Assembly (NCBI GenBank): GCA_019235415.1
Contig: JAFAKN010000006.1
Location: 1-64,000 of the forward strand
Source: Alphaproteobacteria bacterium
GTDB taxonomy: Bacteria; Pseudomonadota; Alphaproteobacteria; Reyranellales; Reyranellaceae
DNA: 64,000 bases
Direction: 5' to 3'
Part shown: piece by piece, positions 1 to 10,261 of the stretch
Layout of the letters: every line of letters begins with the position of its first letter
Numbering within the stretch: the stretch's first letter is position 1
Notes under the pieces: generated by a model
Told to the model about the DNA's origin: nothing
The model's input: the letters and a program-made list of their open reading frames with translations, nothing else
Database searches by the model: none
Translations under genes and position numbers: made by a program

Positions 1-1195
1 GCACCTGGTGCGCAACCTGACGCGGCTCGAGGACCAGGAAGCGTTCAGCCGCATCCTGTTCGGCAATGCCCGCGACCTGATGGACGAGTTCGAGCTGGCG
101 CCGCAGACGCAGGCACTGATTGCCCCGCTCGCCGTGGTCGGCGGCCAAGTCGCGCCCTCGACGCCCGGCACGCCGTTCAACCTCATGATGCGGCCATTGT
201 CGCTCGCCTCGTTGCGCGACGGTGGCTCGCAGGATCCCCGCCTGCTGCCGTTGCGCGGCTCGACCGGCCTGCCGGTCGGCGGCATGGGCGCCATCACCGA
301 CGCGCTGGGCGCCAGCCTGCGCGCGCACGACGGCGAGGTCCTGCTCGGCCAGCCGGTCACGAACATCCGAACGACGGGCGGCCGCGTGCGCGGCGTCGTC
401 ACCGCACGCGGCGATGAGTACGACGCGCCGATCGTCGTCTCCGCCCTCAGCCCCTACACCACCGTGACGTCGCTGGTCGCCGAGGCGCCGGAATGGCGCG
501 AGCTTTTGGCCAAGATGAAACGCAAGCCGATGCGCGGCCGGGCCTTCAAGGTGGTTCTAGCGCTCGACGGCATGCCGCGCTTCGCCGCTGCGTCCTCCGG
601 CGAGGAGGCCGCACGGCTGGCGTCGGCCCAGTTCCGCATCGCGCCCTCGCTCGACTACATCGAGGAGGCGCACACCGACATGCTGCTCGGCCGCCTGTCG
701 CAGAAGCCGGTGATCTGGGGCCTATGTCCTTCGATGACATCGCCCACGCTGGCGCCAACCGGCAAGCACGTGCTCAGCCTGAACGTCGGCAATGCGCCCT
801 ACCGGCTGCGCGAAGGCACCTGGCAGGAGCAGCGCGAGGTCTTCGCCGAGCGTGTCGTGATCAAGCTTGCCGAGTACATGCCGGGGCTAACGAGCCTGAT
901 CCGAGATTGGCGCATCCTCGATCCGACCGACTTCGAGCGCGAGTTCGGGCTGGTCGAAGCCAACATCACGCACGGCGACAGCCTGCCGTTCGGCTCGTTC
1001 TGGATGCGCCCCCTGCCCGGCCTGCACGACTACCGCACGCCGACCGCCGGCCTCTATCTCAGCGGCAACGGCACCTGGCCGGGCAACTACATCTCGGGCA
1101 TCTGCGGTCACAACGCGAGCCAGGCGGTGCTCCGCGACCTGCGCGAGGCCGGCAGCACGCTCGCCCTGGCCAGCAAGGCAGGTCGTTCATGGTGA
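1..1195 (+). CDS. FAD-dependent oxidoreductase, phytoene desaturase/dehydrogenase-like (5' truncated by window edge)
   Basis: Frame is open to the window start; C-terminal motif GLYLSGNGTWPGNYISGICGHNASQAVL and GSTGLPVGGMGAITDALG segment typical of phytoene dehydrogenase-like FAD proteins. Confidence 0.75.
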   Translation, partial: HLVRNLTRLEDQEAFSRILFGNARDLMDEFELAPQTQALIAPLAVVGGQVAPSTPGTPFNLMMRPLSLASLRDGGSQDPRLLPLRGSTGLPVGGMGAITDALGASLRAHDGEVLLGQPVTNIRTTGGRVRGVVTARGDEYDAPIVVSALSPYTTVTSLVAEAPEWRELLAKMKRKPMRGRAFKVVLALDGMPRFAAASSGEEAARLASAQFRIAPSLDYIEEAHTDMLLGRLSQKPVIWGLCPSMTSPTLAPTGKHVLSLNVGNAPYRLREGTWQEQREVFAERVVIKLAEYMPGLTSLIRDWRILDPTDFEREFGLVEANITHGDSLPFGSFWMRPLPGLHDYRTPTAGLYLSGNGTWPGNYISGICGHNASQAVLRDLREAGSTLALASKAGRSW

Positions 1196-2193
1196 GCGTG
1201 GTCGCCGTGGCCAAGCGCGCCGGCGTGTCGCCGGCCACGGTGTCGCGCGTGCTGGGCGGGCAGGTGCGCGTTTCCGCCGAGACGCGGGCGCGCGTGCTGC
1301 AGGCGATCGAGGAGCTGGGCTATCGGCCCAACGAGGTGGCGCGCAGCCTGCGCGCCGGCCGCGGCCGTGCCGTCGCGCTGGTGACCGGCGACATCGAGCA
1401 GGGCATCAACGCGGCCCTGGCCAAGAACGTGCAGAGCGAGCTCGAGGCGCTCGGGCTCGACCTCTTGCTGTTCAACATGGAGCACCGCGAGGAGCGCCTG
1501 CGCCATTTCCTCGAGCGCGCGCCCTCCCTCGCCCTGCGCGGCGTGCTGCTGAGCGCGCCGCACGTCATGGACATGCCCACGCTGCTGCCGGTGATCCAGG
1601 CGGCGATCAGGAGCGGCGTGGCGATCGTCTCGCTCGGCCAGGATTTCAGCGCCGAGGGCATTCCCTCGATCGTGAACGACAATGCCGGCGGCGCCGCCGC
1701 AGCCGTCGCGCATCTCATCGCCAGCGGCCGCACGCCGGTGGCGTTCGTCGGACGCATCGAAACGTCGGTGGTCGGCCGCGCCCGATTCGACGGCTATCGC
1801 GCCTCGCTTTTGGCGAATGGCGAGGACGTCGACGCCGGCCTGGTCTGGGAGATCTCCGAAGGCTACCGCGCCGATGCCGGCTACCAGGCGACGCGCGCCG
1901 CGCTCAAGAGGAACGTGCATTTCGGGGCGGTCTTCGCCGCCAGCGACGAGCTGGCGCTGGGCGGCATGGCGGCGGCGGCCGATCACGGCCTCGCCGTGCC
2001 CGACGAGGTGGCCTTCATGGGCTTCGGAGGCTTGAGCTGGGGCGCGTTCTCGCGGCCATCGCTCAGCACCGTGGCGATCGACGCCCCCGCCGCGGCACGC
2101 GCCGTCGGCGAGGTCTTCAAGGCGGACGGCCCGCCCGGTGCGGCGGGCCTCACCACCATTCCTACCAAACTCGTCCTGCGCCAGTCGGCGTAG
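1189..2193 (+). CDS. LacI family transcriptional regulator
   Basis: N-terminal HTH VSVVAVAKRAGVSPATVSRVLGGQVRVSAETRARVLQAIEELGYRPNEVARSL; start ATG at 1189 overlaps the upstream stop. Confidence 0.95.
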   Translation: MVSVVAVAKRAGVSPATVSRVLGGQVRVSAETRARVLQAIEELGYRPNEVARSLRAGRGRAVALVTGDIEQGINAALAKNVQSELEALGLDLLLFNMEHREERLRHFLERAPSLALRGVLLSAPHVMDMPTLLPVIQAAIRSGVAIVSLGQDFSAEGIPSIVNDNAGGAAAAVAHLIASGRTPVAFVGRIETSVVGRARFDGYRASLLANGEDVDAGLVWEISEGYRADAGYQATRAALKRNVHFGAVFAASDELALGGMAAAADHGLAVPDEVAFMGFGGLSWGAFSRPSLSTVAIDAPAAARAVGEVFKADGPPGAAGLTTIPTKLVLRQSA

Positions 2194-2213
2194 GCGGATC
2201 CGGAGTAGAGCGT

Positions 2214-3266
2214 ATGTTGATCGACGGCCTGCAGTGCGGACATTTTACACGCGACACCTTCACCGATCTGCGCAAGGCCGACGTCGGCGCCGTGACGGTG
2301 ACCTGCGGCTTCTGGGAAGGCACGGTGGAATCGCTCGATTCGATCGCGCGCTGGCGCGACCTGGTCAACGCCAACGCCGATCTCGTGGCCATCGCACACA
2401 CGGCGGCCGAGATCGAGGCGATCGCCGCTTCCGGGCGCACGGCGATCCTGCTCGGCTTCCAGAACTCCAACCTGCTGGAAGGCCGCATCCGCTTCGTCGA
2501 GCTGTTCGCCGAGCTCGGCGTGCGCGCCATCCAGCTCACCTACAACAACCAGAACGAGCTCGGCGGCAGCTGCTACGAGGCGGAGGACTCGGGCCTGTCG
2601 CGCACCGGCAAGGAGATGGTGCGCGAGATGAACCGTTGCGGCGTGCTGGTCGACCTCAGCCATGTCGGCAACGGCACTACCCGGGACGCCATCCTGTGCT
2701 CGGAAAAGCCGGTGGCGGTGACCCACGCCAATCCCGATAGCCTGTTCCCGCACAAGCGCAACAAGACCGACGACGTCCTGAGGGCGCTGGCCGAGCGTGG
2801 CGGCGTGCTGGGCTGTGCCACCTACCGCAACATCACCGGCGACCACTACTGCAGCTCGCTTCGGAACTGGTGCGAGATGGTGGCCAAGTCGGTCGACATC
2901 ATGGGCATCGACCATGTCGGCATCGGCACCGACCGCAGCCACAACTTCACCAAGCCCGACTACGACTGGATGCGCATGGGACGCTGGACACGCGGCGTCG
3001 ACTACGGCGCGGCCTCCGCCGCGCGGCCGGGCAAGGCGCCGCCGCCGGCGTGGTTCACCGAGGTGCACCATCTCGGCCTGCTGCCAGGTGGCCTGAAGGA
3101 CGTCGGGTTCTCGGCCGTCGAGGTCGACAAGATCACCAGCGGCAACTGGCTGAGACTCTATCGCGCGGTGTTCGGCGACGGACAGCCCGTTGCGGTCGCG
3201 ACACCCCGCTTCGTGCAAAGCGATCCGGTGCTGGCCACGACGCCGCGCCTGTCGGCCGCCTCGTGA
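2214..3266 (+). CDS. Membrane dipeptidase (peptidase M19, renal dipeptidase family)
   Basis: MLIDGLQCGHFTRDTF...GFQNSNLLEGRIRFVELFAELGVRAIQLTYNNQNELGGSCYE...VDLSHVGNGTTRDAI...DHVGIGTD motifs. Confidence 0.9.
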   Translation: MLIDGLQCGHFTRDTFTDLRKADVGAVTVTCGFWEGTVESLDSIARWRDLVNANADLVAIAHTAAEIEAIAASGRTAILLGFQNSNLLEGRIRFVELFAELGVRAIQLTYNNQNELGGSCYEAEDSGLSRTGKEMVREMNRCGVLVDLSHVGNGTTRDAILCSEKPVAVTHANPDSLFPHKRNKTDDVLRALAERGGVLGCATYRNITGDHYCSSLRNWCEMVAKSVDIMGIDHVGIGTDRSHNFTKPDYDWMRMGRWTRGVDYGAASAARPGKAPPPAWFTEVHHLGLLPGGLKDVGFSAVEVDKITSGNWLRLYRAVFGDGQPVAVATPRFVQSDPVLATTPRLSAAS

Positions 3267-4240
3267 GCGTCGCCGGCGTGGAGCGCATCGCGCTCGACGT
3301 CCATGCACATCTGGCGCCGGTGCTCAGGGATCGGCTGGCGAGCATCGCGGGCGTCACCTGGGACGACGCGGCCGGCGCGCTCACGATCGACGGCTACACG
3401 TTGGCCGCCAAGTCGGTCTATCGGCCCGAGGCGCTGGTCGCCTGGATGGACGAGCAGCGGGTCGAGCGCGCCTGGATCTCGATCCCGCCGCCGCTCTATC
3501 GCCTCGACCTTGACTTGGCGGCGATGCGCGACTGGGTGCACTACGCCAACGATGGCCTCGACGTCATGGCGTCGCGCTTTCCCGATCGCCTGTCGCCGCT
3601 CTATCACCTGCCCGTCACGCACCCGGCCTTGGCGGCCGAAGTCGCCACCGAGCGCGCCCGCACCAGCAAGGCGCGCTTCGCCATGCCGGCCGGATCGCAG
3701 GACCACAAGACCGTTCTCTCCGACCCTGACTTCGCGCCGCTCTGGTCGACGCTCGACCAGGTGCGCGGCTTTCTGTTCCTGCACCCGTGCAAGGGCTGCG
3801 ACCCGCGCTTCGAGCCGTTCTACCTGCACAACCTTTTGGGCAGCCCGATGGAGACGGCGCTCGCCGCCGCGCACCTCGCGATGTCCGGCGTGCTCGAGCG
3901 CCATCCCAACATGACGGTCTGCCTGGCGCACGGTGGCGGCGCCGCGGCCGCCATCGCCGGCCGCCTGGAACGCGGCCAGGTGACGGGGCGCCCCGGGGCC
4001 GATACCGGCGCGGAAAAGCCGCGCATCTCGTTCCGCCGCTTCTGCGTCGACTGCATCACCCACGATGCGGCGACGCTCGCGCTCGCCGCCGCCCGCCACG
4101 GCGAGGACCACGTCGTGTTCGGTTCCGACTGGCCCTTCTCCATGGGCCTGCCGGAACCGCACAGGCAACTCGCCGACCTCGACCCGAAGCTGCGCCAGCG
4201 CATCTTCCAGCACAATGCAAAGGCGCTCGGGCTGCTCTGA
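3263..4240 (+). CDS. Amidohydrolase family protein (ACMSD-like, amidohydrolase_2)
   Basis: GTG start overlapping the upstream stop; DVHAHLAP metal motif, CLAHGGG and FGSDWPF motifs. Confidence 0.85.
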   Translation: MSVAGVERIALDVHAHLAPVLRDRLASIAGVTWDDAAGALTIDGYTLAAKSVYRPEALVAWMDEQRVERAWISIPPPLYRLDLDLAAMRDWVHYANDGLDVMASRFPDRLSPLYHLPVTHPALAAEVATERARTSKARFAMPAGSQDHKTVLSDPDFAPLWSTLDQVRGFLFLHPCKGCDPRFEPFYLHNLLGSPMETALAAAHLAMSGVLERHPNMTVCLAHGGGAAAAIAGRLERGQVTGRPGADTGAEKPRISFRRFCVDCITHDAATLALAAARHGEDHVVFGSDWPFSMGLPEPHRQLADLDPKLRQRIFQHNAKALGLL

Positions 4241-4247
4241 AGCGTGG

Positions 4248-4457
4248 TTACCGATCCGGGTCGAGTTCCGGGTATTGCCGATAGACGCGAAATATCAGAT
4301 GTCGGGCGACGATGCCGATGACGTCGGCAAGTGCGCCACGGCATTCATCCTTCTCTTCGCCTTCAGGCAGTTCACTGATGATGCCGTCGAGCGCGCCGAG
4401 CGGGCCATCCAAAGCAAGTGCGGCCGCCACGAGACGCGTCGCGATGTCCATCTGCAT
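4248..4457 (-). CDS. Small hypothetical protein (69 aa)
   Basis: Compact ORF in an otherwise empty intergenic gap; MQMDIATRLVAAALALDGPLGALDGIISELPEGEEKDECRGALADVIGIVARHLIFRVYRQYPELDPDR. Confidence 0.45.
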   Translation of the reverse strand: MQMDIATRLVAAALALDGPLGALDGIISELPEGEEKDECRGALADVIGIVARHLIFRVYRQYPELDPDR

Positions 4458-4677
4458 GATGCCGATATTGCTCCCGGCATCGTCTTTAACCCAGCGATCA
4501 TCGGTTGAAGCCGCACTGCACGTCGGCCTGCAAGAATCTTCCCCCGGGCCCGCATTGACTCGCCGTCATCGGAGTGAAACGATTTCTTCGACAAGGCTTC
4601 GCTCCGGACCAGTTCGGCAGCGACCAGCGTCCGGAGCTTTTGCCGCGAAGCGCACGCGCGAAAGGGAGGACGCTGAC

Positions 4678-6750
4678 ATGAACGACATCAAATCCGAGAC
4701 CATCCCTGGAGGCAGACCAGGCAGCGGCGCGCATCGTGTGGTGGCGCTGTGCGGGCCGTACCTCTCGGGCAAGACCAGCCTGCTCGAGAGCATCCTCTAC
4801 GCCACGGGGGCCATCGGCCGGCGCGGGTCGACGCGCGCCGGCACCTCGATCGGCGACGGCGCGCCGGAGGCGCGCAAGCGCGGCATGGGCACCGAGCTCA
4901 ACGTCGCCTCGGTCGACTATCTCGGCGACCAGTGGACCTTCGTCGACGTGCCGGGCTCGATCGAGTTCCAGCACGACGCCTTCGCCGCCCTGGCCGTGTG
5001 CGACGCCGCCGTCGTGGTCTGCGAGCCCGCCCCCGAGCGTGTCGTGGTCCTGGCGCCGCTCCTGAAATACATCGAAGACAACCGCATCCCGCACATCCTG
5101 TTCGTCAACAAGATCGATTCGGCCGAGGTCCGCGTGCGCGACATGATGGCCGCGCTGCAGACGATCTCGACGCGCAAGCTGGTGCTGCGCCAGGTGCCGA
5201 TCCGCCGTGCCGCCGCCAACGGCGCCGACGAGACGGTGGGCTATGTCGACCTCGTGAGCGAGCGCGCCTACCGCTACAAGTCGAGCGGCGCCTCCGACCT
5301 GATCGAGATGCCGGCCGAGCTGCTGCCGCGCGAAAACGAGGCGCGCCGCGAGATGCTGGAAACCCTGTCGGAGTTCGACGACACCCTGCTCGAGCAGCTG
5401 ATCGAGGACATCGCGCCGGAGAAGTCGCTGATCTACCGCGACCTGCACGACGAGTTCGGCGCCGACCAGATCGCGCCCGTGCTGCTCGGCGCCGGCGACC
5501 GCGAGAACGGCGTGCGGCGGCTGTTGAAGGCGCTGCGCCACGACACGCCGTTCGTCGCCAGGACCGCCGAACGCCGCGCCCTGCCGTCGAACGGCGTGGC
5601 GATGCTCGAATGCTTCAAGGTCCTGCACCAGAGCCACGCCGGCAAGCTCTCCCTCTGCCGCGTCTGGTCCGGGACGCTGAGCGAGGGGCAGACCCTGGGC
5701 GGGCAGCGCATCGGCACCTTGCTGCGGCCGTTCGGCCAGCGGCTGGACAAGATCGCCGAGGCCAAGGCGGGCGAGATCGTGGCGCTGGCCAAGGTCGACG
5801 CCCTGTCGGCCGGCCAGACGCTGAGTGCCGCCGGCATCGTCGCCACGGAGGATTTCCCGGCCGCCGAGCCGCCGGTGTTCGGGCTGTCGCTCTCGGCCAA
5901 GAACCGCAACGACGAGGTCAAGCTCACCGCGGCGCTGCAGAAGATCATCGAGGAAGACCCGTCACTCAGCTACGAGCAGCGGGCCGAGACGCACGAGCTC
6001 CTGCTCAAGGGCCAGGGCGAGATGCATCTGAAGGTGGCGATCGACAAGCTTGCCGCCCGCTACAACGTCGCCGTCGAGACGCAGACGCCGCGTGTCGCGT
6101 ATCGCGAGACCATCCAGCTCGGCACGCAGCAGCACGCGCGCTACAAGCGGCAGACCGGCGGCCATGGCCAGTTCGCCGACATCAAGATCGAGATCAAGCC
6201 CCTGCCGCGCGGCTCGGGCTTCCGCTTCGTCGACAAGATCGTAGGCGGCGTGGTGCCGCGCAACTTCATCCCGGCGGTCGAGGAAGGCCTGGGCGAGAAC
6301 CTCAAGGAAGGCCCGCTCGGCCAGCCCGTGGTCGACCTCGAAGTGACGCTGTTCGACGGCCAGTACCATTCGGTCGACAGCTCGGAAATGTCGTTCAAGA
6401 TGGCCGCCCGCATCGCGCTCAGCGAGGGCCTGCCCAAGTGCAAGCCGGTGCTGCTCGAGCCGATCCTCAAGGTGACCGTGGCCGCGCCCAGCGAAGCAAC
6501 GCCGCGCATCCAGCGGCTGATCTCGGGCCGCCGAGGCCAGCTTCTGGGCTATGACGCGCGCGCGGGGTGGAGCGGCTGGGACGAGGTTTCGGCCCTGATG
6601 CCCGAGGCCGAGATCGCCGACATGATCGTCGAGATCCGCTCGGTCACGCAGGGCGTCGGCACCTTCCGCACCGAGTTCGACCATCTGCAGGAGCTGGTCG
6701 GACGCACCGCCGACCGCATCGTCGAGGAGAGCAAGAAGCGGGCTGCCTGA
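4678..6750 (+). CDS. Elongation factor G-like GTPase (EF-G paralog)
   Basis: P-loop GPYLSGKTSL, G4 NKID, EF-G domain IV/V motifs (GQKxx-like GGHGQFADIKIEIKPLPRGSGFRFVDKIVGGVVP; EPILKVTVAAPSE); G3 is DVPGS instead of DTPGH. Confidence 0.9.
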   Translation: MNDIKSETIPGGRPGSGAHRVVALCGPYLSGKTSLLESILYATGAIGRRGSTRAGTSIGDGAPEARKRGMGTELNVASVDYLGDQWTFVDVPGSIEFQHDAFAALAVCDAAVVVCEPAPERVVVLAPLLKYIEDNRIPHILFVNKIDSAEVRVRDMMAALQTISTRKLVLRQVPIRRAAANGADETVGYVDLVSERAYRYKSSGASDLIEMPAELLPRENEARREMLETLSEFDDTLLEQLIEDIAPEKSLIYRDLHDEFGADQIAPVLLGAGDRENGVRRLLKALRHDTPFVARTAERRALPSNGVAMLECFKVLHQSHAGKLSLCRVWSGTLSEGQTLGGQRIGTLLRPFGQRLDKIAEAKAGEIVALAKVDALSAGQTLSAAGIVATEDFPAAEPPVFGLSLSAKNRNDEVKLTAALQKIIEEDPSLSYEQRAETHELLLKGQGEMHLKVAIDKLAARYNVAVETQTPRVAYRETIQLGTQQHARYKRQTGGHGQFADIKIEIKPLPRGSGFRFVDKIVGGVVPRNFIPAVEEGLGENLKEGPLGQPVVDLEVTLFDGQYHSVDSSEMSFKMAARIALSEGLPKCKPVLLEPILKVTVAAPSEATPRIQRLISGRRGQLLGYDARAGWSGWDEVSALMPEAEIADMIVEIRSVTQGVGTFRTEFDHLQELVGRTADRIVEESKKRAA

Positions 6751-6853
6751 CGCTGCTTCACAAGCCGGTGAGAGGGCGCTGCGGCGCCTTCTCCTGGTGC
6801 AGTGCGCTATTCATACTGCTCCCGTGGAACATGTCCCAAGGGAGACCCATCGC

Positions 6854-7300
6854 ATGATCAAGAGAAGGTCCATGGTGATGGCCGGCCTGGCGATGGCCGG
6901 CGCAGCATCATCGACCCGCATCGCGCTCGCCCAGACCGACAAGGGGTCGGGCAAGCCGATGCTGGTGTTCGTCGGCCACGAGCTTTGAGGCGGATGCAAG
7001 ATCTGGCGTGCCCAGTCCGAACCCGCTTTCGTCGCCTCTGACGCCTGCAAGAAGCTCGACTACCGCATCGTCCATCCGGCCAACCAGTCGCTGGTCCTGG
7101 ACGAGGAATATTGGCCGGCCGACGCCAAATGGGTGCGGACCGCCTTCCTCGACAGCGACGAGGGCAAGGCGCGGCCCGACGCCACTCCCCGCTTCATCCT
7201 GGCCCAGAACGGCAAGATCATCCTCGCCGTGACCGGCAATGCCGGCTGGAAAGACCAGATGTGGCCCAAGATCCTGGCGGTCACCGGGACATCGGCTTGA
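6854..7300 (+). CDS. Putative exported thioredoxin-fold selenoprotein (148 aa; Sec encoded by TGA 6986-6988, UGGC motif)
   Basis: ATG 6854 gives a signal peptide MIKRRSMVMAGLAMAGAASSTRIALAQ, then KPMLVFVGHEL-[TGA]-GGCKIWRAQSEPAFVASDACKKLDYRIVHPANQSLVLDEEYWPADAKWVRTAFLDSDEGKARPDATPRFILAQNGKIILAVTGNAGWKDQMWPKILAVTGTSA-stop. Same frame, no other stop; UxxC replaces CxxC; cis-Pro-like ATPRFIL. Confidence 0.8.
6989..7043 (+). promoter_or_regulatory. Candidate bacterial SECIS (bSECIS) stem-loop immediately 3' of in-frame TGA
   Basis: Upper stem CTGG(7003-7006)/CCAG(7012-7015), loop CGTGC; lower CGGA(6991-6994)/TCCG(7016-7019); outer GAGGCG/CGCCTC also possible. Apical loop lies about 18 nt 3' of the TGA. 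Confidence 0.55.
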
Positions 7301-7406
7301 GGGGCGACGCGAGCAGGCGGCGTCAGCGCCGTCACGCCGCGTTGAGCAGGATTGACTTGGCAAGCGACCGGCGGCGCGCCAAGTGGGGCCGCAAAGGAGG
7401 CTTTAC

Positions 7407-8363
<957 letters not shown>

Positions 8364-8521
8364 TCGGGGCTTTGCCTCGCCTCGCCGGCCCGCGCTAAAA
8401 GCAGAAGGAGCGCGGCCCCTCGTCCTGAGAGAAGTCCAAGGATCTGGTCCGCCTCGTGAGCTTTGAGCGGACTCGGTCGGGGTGACCCCCGACCTGAGGA
8501 GGTCCGCGGTCCAGGGAGGAG

Positions 8522-9493
8522 TTGGCGTTGAAGACGACGAGGCGCTCGGCGCTGGCGGGCATGGCAGCCCTTGCGGCCGCGCCGCGGGCATTTGCCGAGG
8601 CGGCATTCCCGGACAAGCCGATCAAGATCGTCGTTCCGTTCGCGCCCGGCAGCGCCACCGACATCACCGCCCGGGGCCTCGGCGGCAAGCTGCAGGAGAT
8701 CCTGAAGCAGCCGATCATCGTCGACGACAAGCCGGGCGCCTCAGGCCAGCTCGGCGCCTCGGCGGTCGCGACCGCGGCGGGCGACGGCTACACGCTGTTG
8801 ATGGGCACCAATTCGACCAACGCGGCCAACACCGCCCTCTTCAAGAAGCTCTCGTACGATCCCGACAAGGATTTCGCGCCGATCATGCGCTGCATCACCG
8901 GCGTGAATGCGCTCGTCGTGAACAACGACCTGCCGATCAAGACGGTCGCCGAGCTGATCGACTACGCCAAGACGAACCCCGGCAAGCTCAACTATTCCGA
9001 AGCCAGCGCCAGCCAGCGCGTCTCGGCAGAGATGTTCAACCAGCTGGCCGGCGTGAAGATCGAGCGCGTGCCCTACAAGGCGAGCCCGCAGGCGCTGGGC
9101 GACGTCGCCTCCGGCCAGGTCCAGGTGATGTTCCCGGACCTGCCGCAGGCGCTCAGCCAGATCGAGGCCGGCCGCGTGCGCGGGCTGGGAGTGACGGGGC
9201 CCACGCGCACGCCGGTGGCGCCCGACCTCCCGGCAATCGCCGAGACCGTGCCGGGCTACTCCCTGGTTTACTGGCTGGCGGTGTTCGCGCCGGCCAACAC
9301 GCCCCAGCCCATCCAGAAGGCGCTGGCCGACGCCATCGGCGAGGCGATGAAGGATCCCGCGACTGCCAAGGCGATGACGCAAGGGCGCATGGACATCGCG
9401 CCGCTCGCGCTCACCGAGTTTGCGGCGTACGTCAAGAAGGAAACCGATTGGTGGGCCAGGGCGATCCAGGCCGCCGGGATCGAACCGGAGTGA
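8522..9493 (+). CDS. Tripartite tricarboxylate transporter substrate-binding protein (Bug/TctC family)
   Basis: FPDKPIKIVVPFAPGSATDITARGLGGKLQEILKQPIIVDDKPGASGQLGASAVATAAGDGYTLLMGTNSTNAAN. Confidence 0.93.
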   Translation: MALKTTRRSALAGMAALAAAPRAFAEAAFPDKPIKIVVPFAPGSATDITARGLGGKLQEILKQPIIVDDKPGASGQLGASAVATAAGDGYTLLMGTNSTNAANTALFKKLSYDPDKDFAPIMRCITGVNALVVNNDLPIKTVAELIDYAKTNPGKLNYSEASASQRVSAEMFNQLAGVKIERVPYKASPQALGDVASGQVQVMFPDLPQALSQIEAGRVRGLGVTGPTRTPVAPDLPAIAETVPGYSLVYWLAVFAPANTPQPIQKALADAIGEAMKDPATAKAMTQGRMDIAPLALTEFAAYVKKETDWWARAIQAAGIEPE

Positions 9494-9497
9494 CAGC

Positions 9498-10259
9498 ATG
9501 AACAAAGTCATCGTCGAGAAGGACGGACCGGTCAAAACCGTCTGGATGAACCGGCCTGAGAAGCGCAACGCGCTCGACAGCGAGCTCTTGCACGAGATGA
9601 TCGAAGCCCTGCAGGCGCCGGTCGCCCCTGACGATCGGGTCGTGGTGATCCGCGGCAAGGGCAACGTGTTCTGCGCCGGGCTCGACATGGCCGAACGCGG
9701 CAGGTCGGCCGGCGCCGGCAAGGCAAGCGGCATCGAGGTGATGCTGCGCGCGATCGAGCTCTGCCCGCTGCCCGTCGTCGCCGTCGTGCAGGGCGACGCC
9801 ATCGCCGGCGGCAACGAGCTTGCGCTGCACTGCGACCTGGTGGTCGCTTCCGACAAGGCGCGCTTCGGCATGTCGCTCGCCCAGGTCGGCCTGGCGCCCA
9901 ACTGGTTCCTGGCCAAGAAGCTCATGGAACTGCTGGGACCGGTGACGACGCGCGAGATGCTGTTGCTGGGCGATCCGCTGCCCGCGACCAAGCTCCATGG
10001 GCTGGGCCTGATCGCGCGCTGCGTGCCGGCGGCCGAGCTCGAGGCCGAAGCCAAGAAGGTGATCGACCGGCTGGCGGCCAATGCGCCGCTGTCGCTCAAG
10101 GCCATGAAGGCCCTAACCGTGCGGCAGCTCGAGTTCCGCGACGGCATCAAGCACGATGACGTCGACGCGCTGGTCGTCGCCGCGATGCAGAGCCAGGACG
10201 CGCAGGAGGGCATGAAAGCCCGCCTGGAGAAGCGCACCGCCAAATTCCAGGGCCGCTAG
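9498..10259 (+). CDS. Enoyl-CoA hydratase/isomerase family protein
   Basis: KTVWMNRPEKRNALDSELLHEM, VIRGKGNVFCAGLDMAE, GDAIAGGNELALHCDLVVASDKARFGM. Confidence 0.95.
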   Translation: MNKVIVEKDGPVKTVWMNRPEKRNALDSELLHEMIEALQAPVAPDDRVVVIRGKGNVFCAGLDMAERGRSAGAGKASGIEVMLRAIELCPLPVVAVVQGDAIAGGNELALHCDLVVASDKARFGMSLAQVGLAPNWFLAKKLMELLGPVTTREMLLLGDPLPATKLHGLGLIARCVPAAELEAEAKKVIDRLAANAPLSLKAMKALTVRQLEFRDGIKHDDVDALVVAAMQSQDAQEGMKARLEKRTAKFQGR

Positions 10260-10261
10260 CC

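Noticed and set aside
493-1188. N-terminal extension of the LacI ORF
   Set aside because: It lies in a shadow frame of the FAD oxidoreductase; the real HTH starts at ATG 1189.
4749-6554. 601-aa plus-strand ORF
   Set aside because: Shadow frame (+1) of the EF-G-like gene, Arg/Pro/Ala-rich with no domain.
6986-6988. TGA as an ordinary stop making a 44-aa peptide plus an untranslated 3' region (or a nonsense pseudogene)
   Set aside because: The downstream 103 codons are stop-free in the same frame, compositionally coding, and complete a thioredoxin-like domain; the TGA coincides with a CxxC position and a hairpin follows. A nonsense mutation or sequencing error cannot be excluded without genome context, so it is kept as the named refutation.
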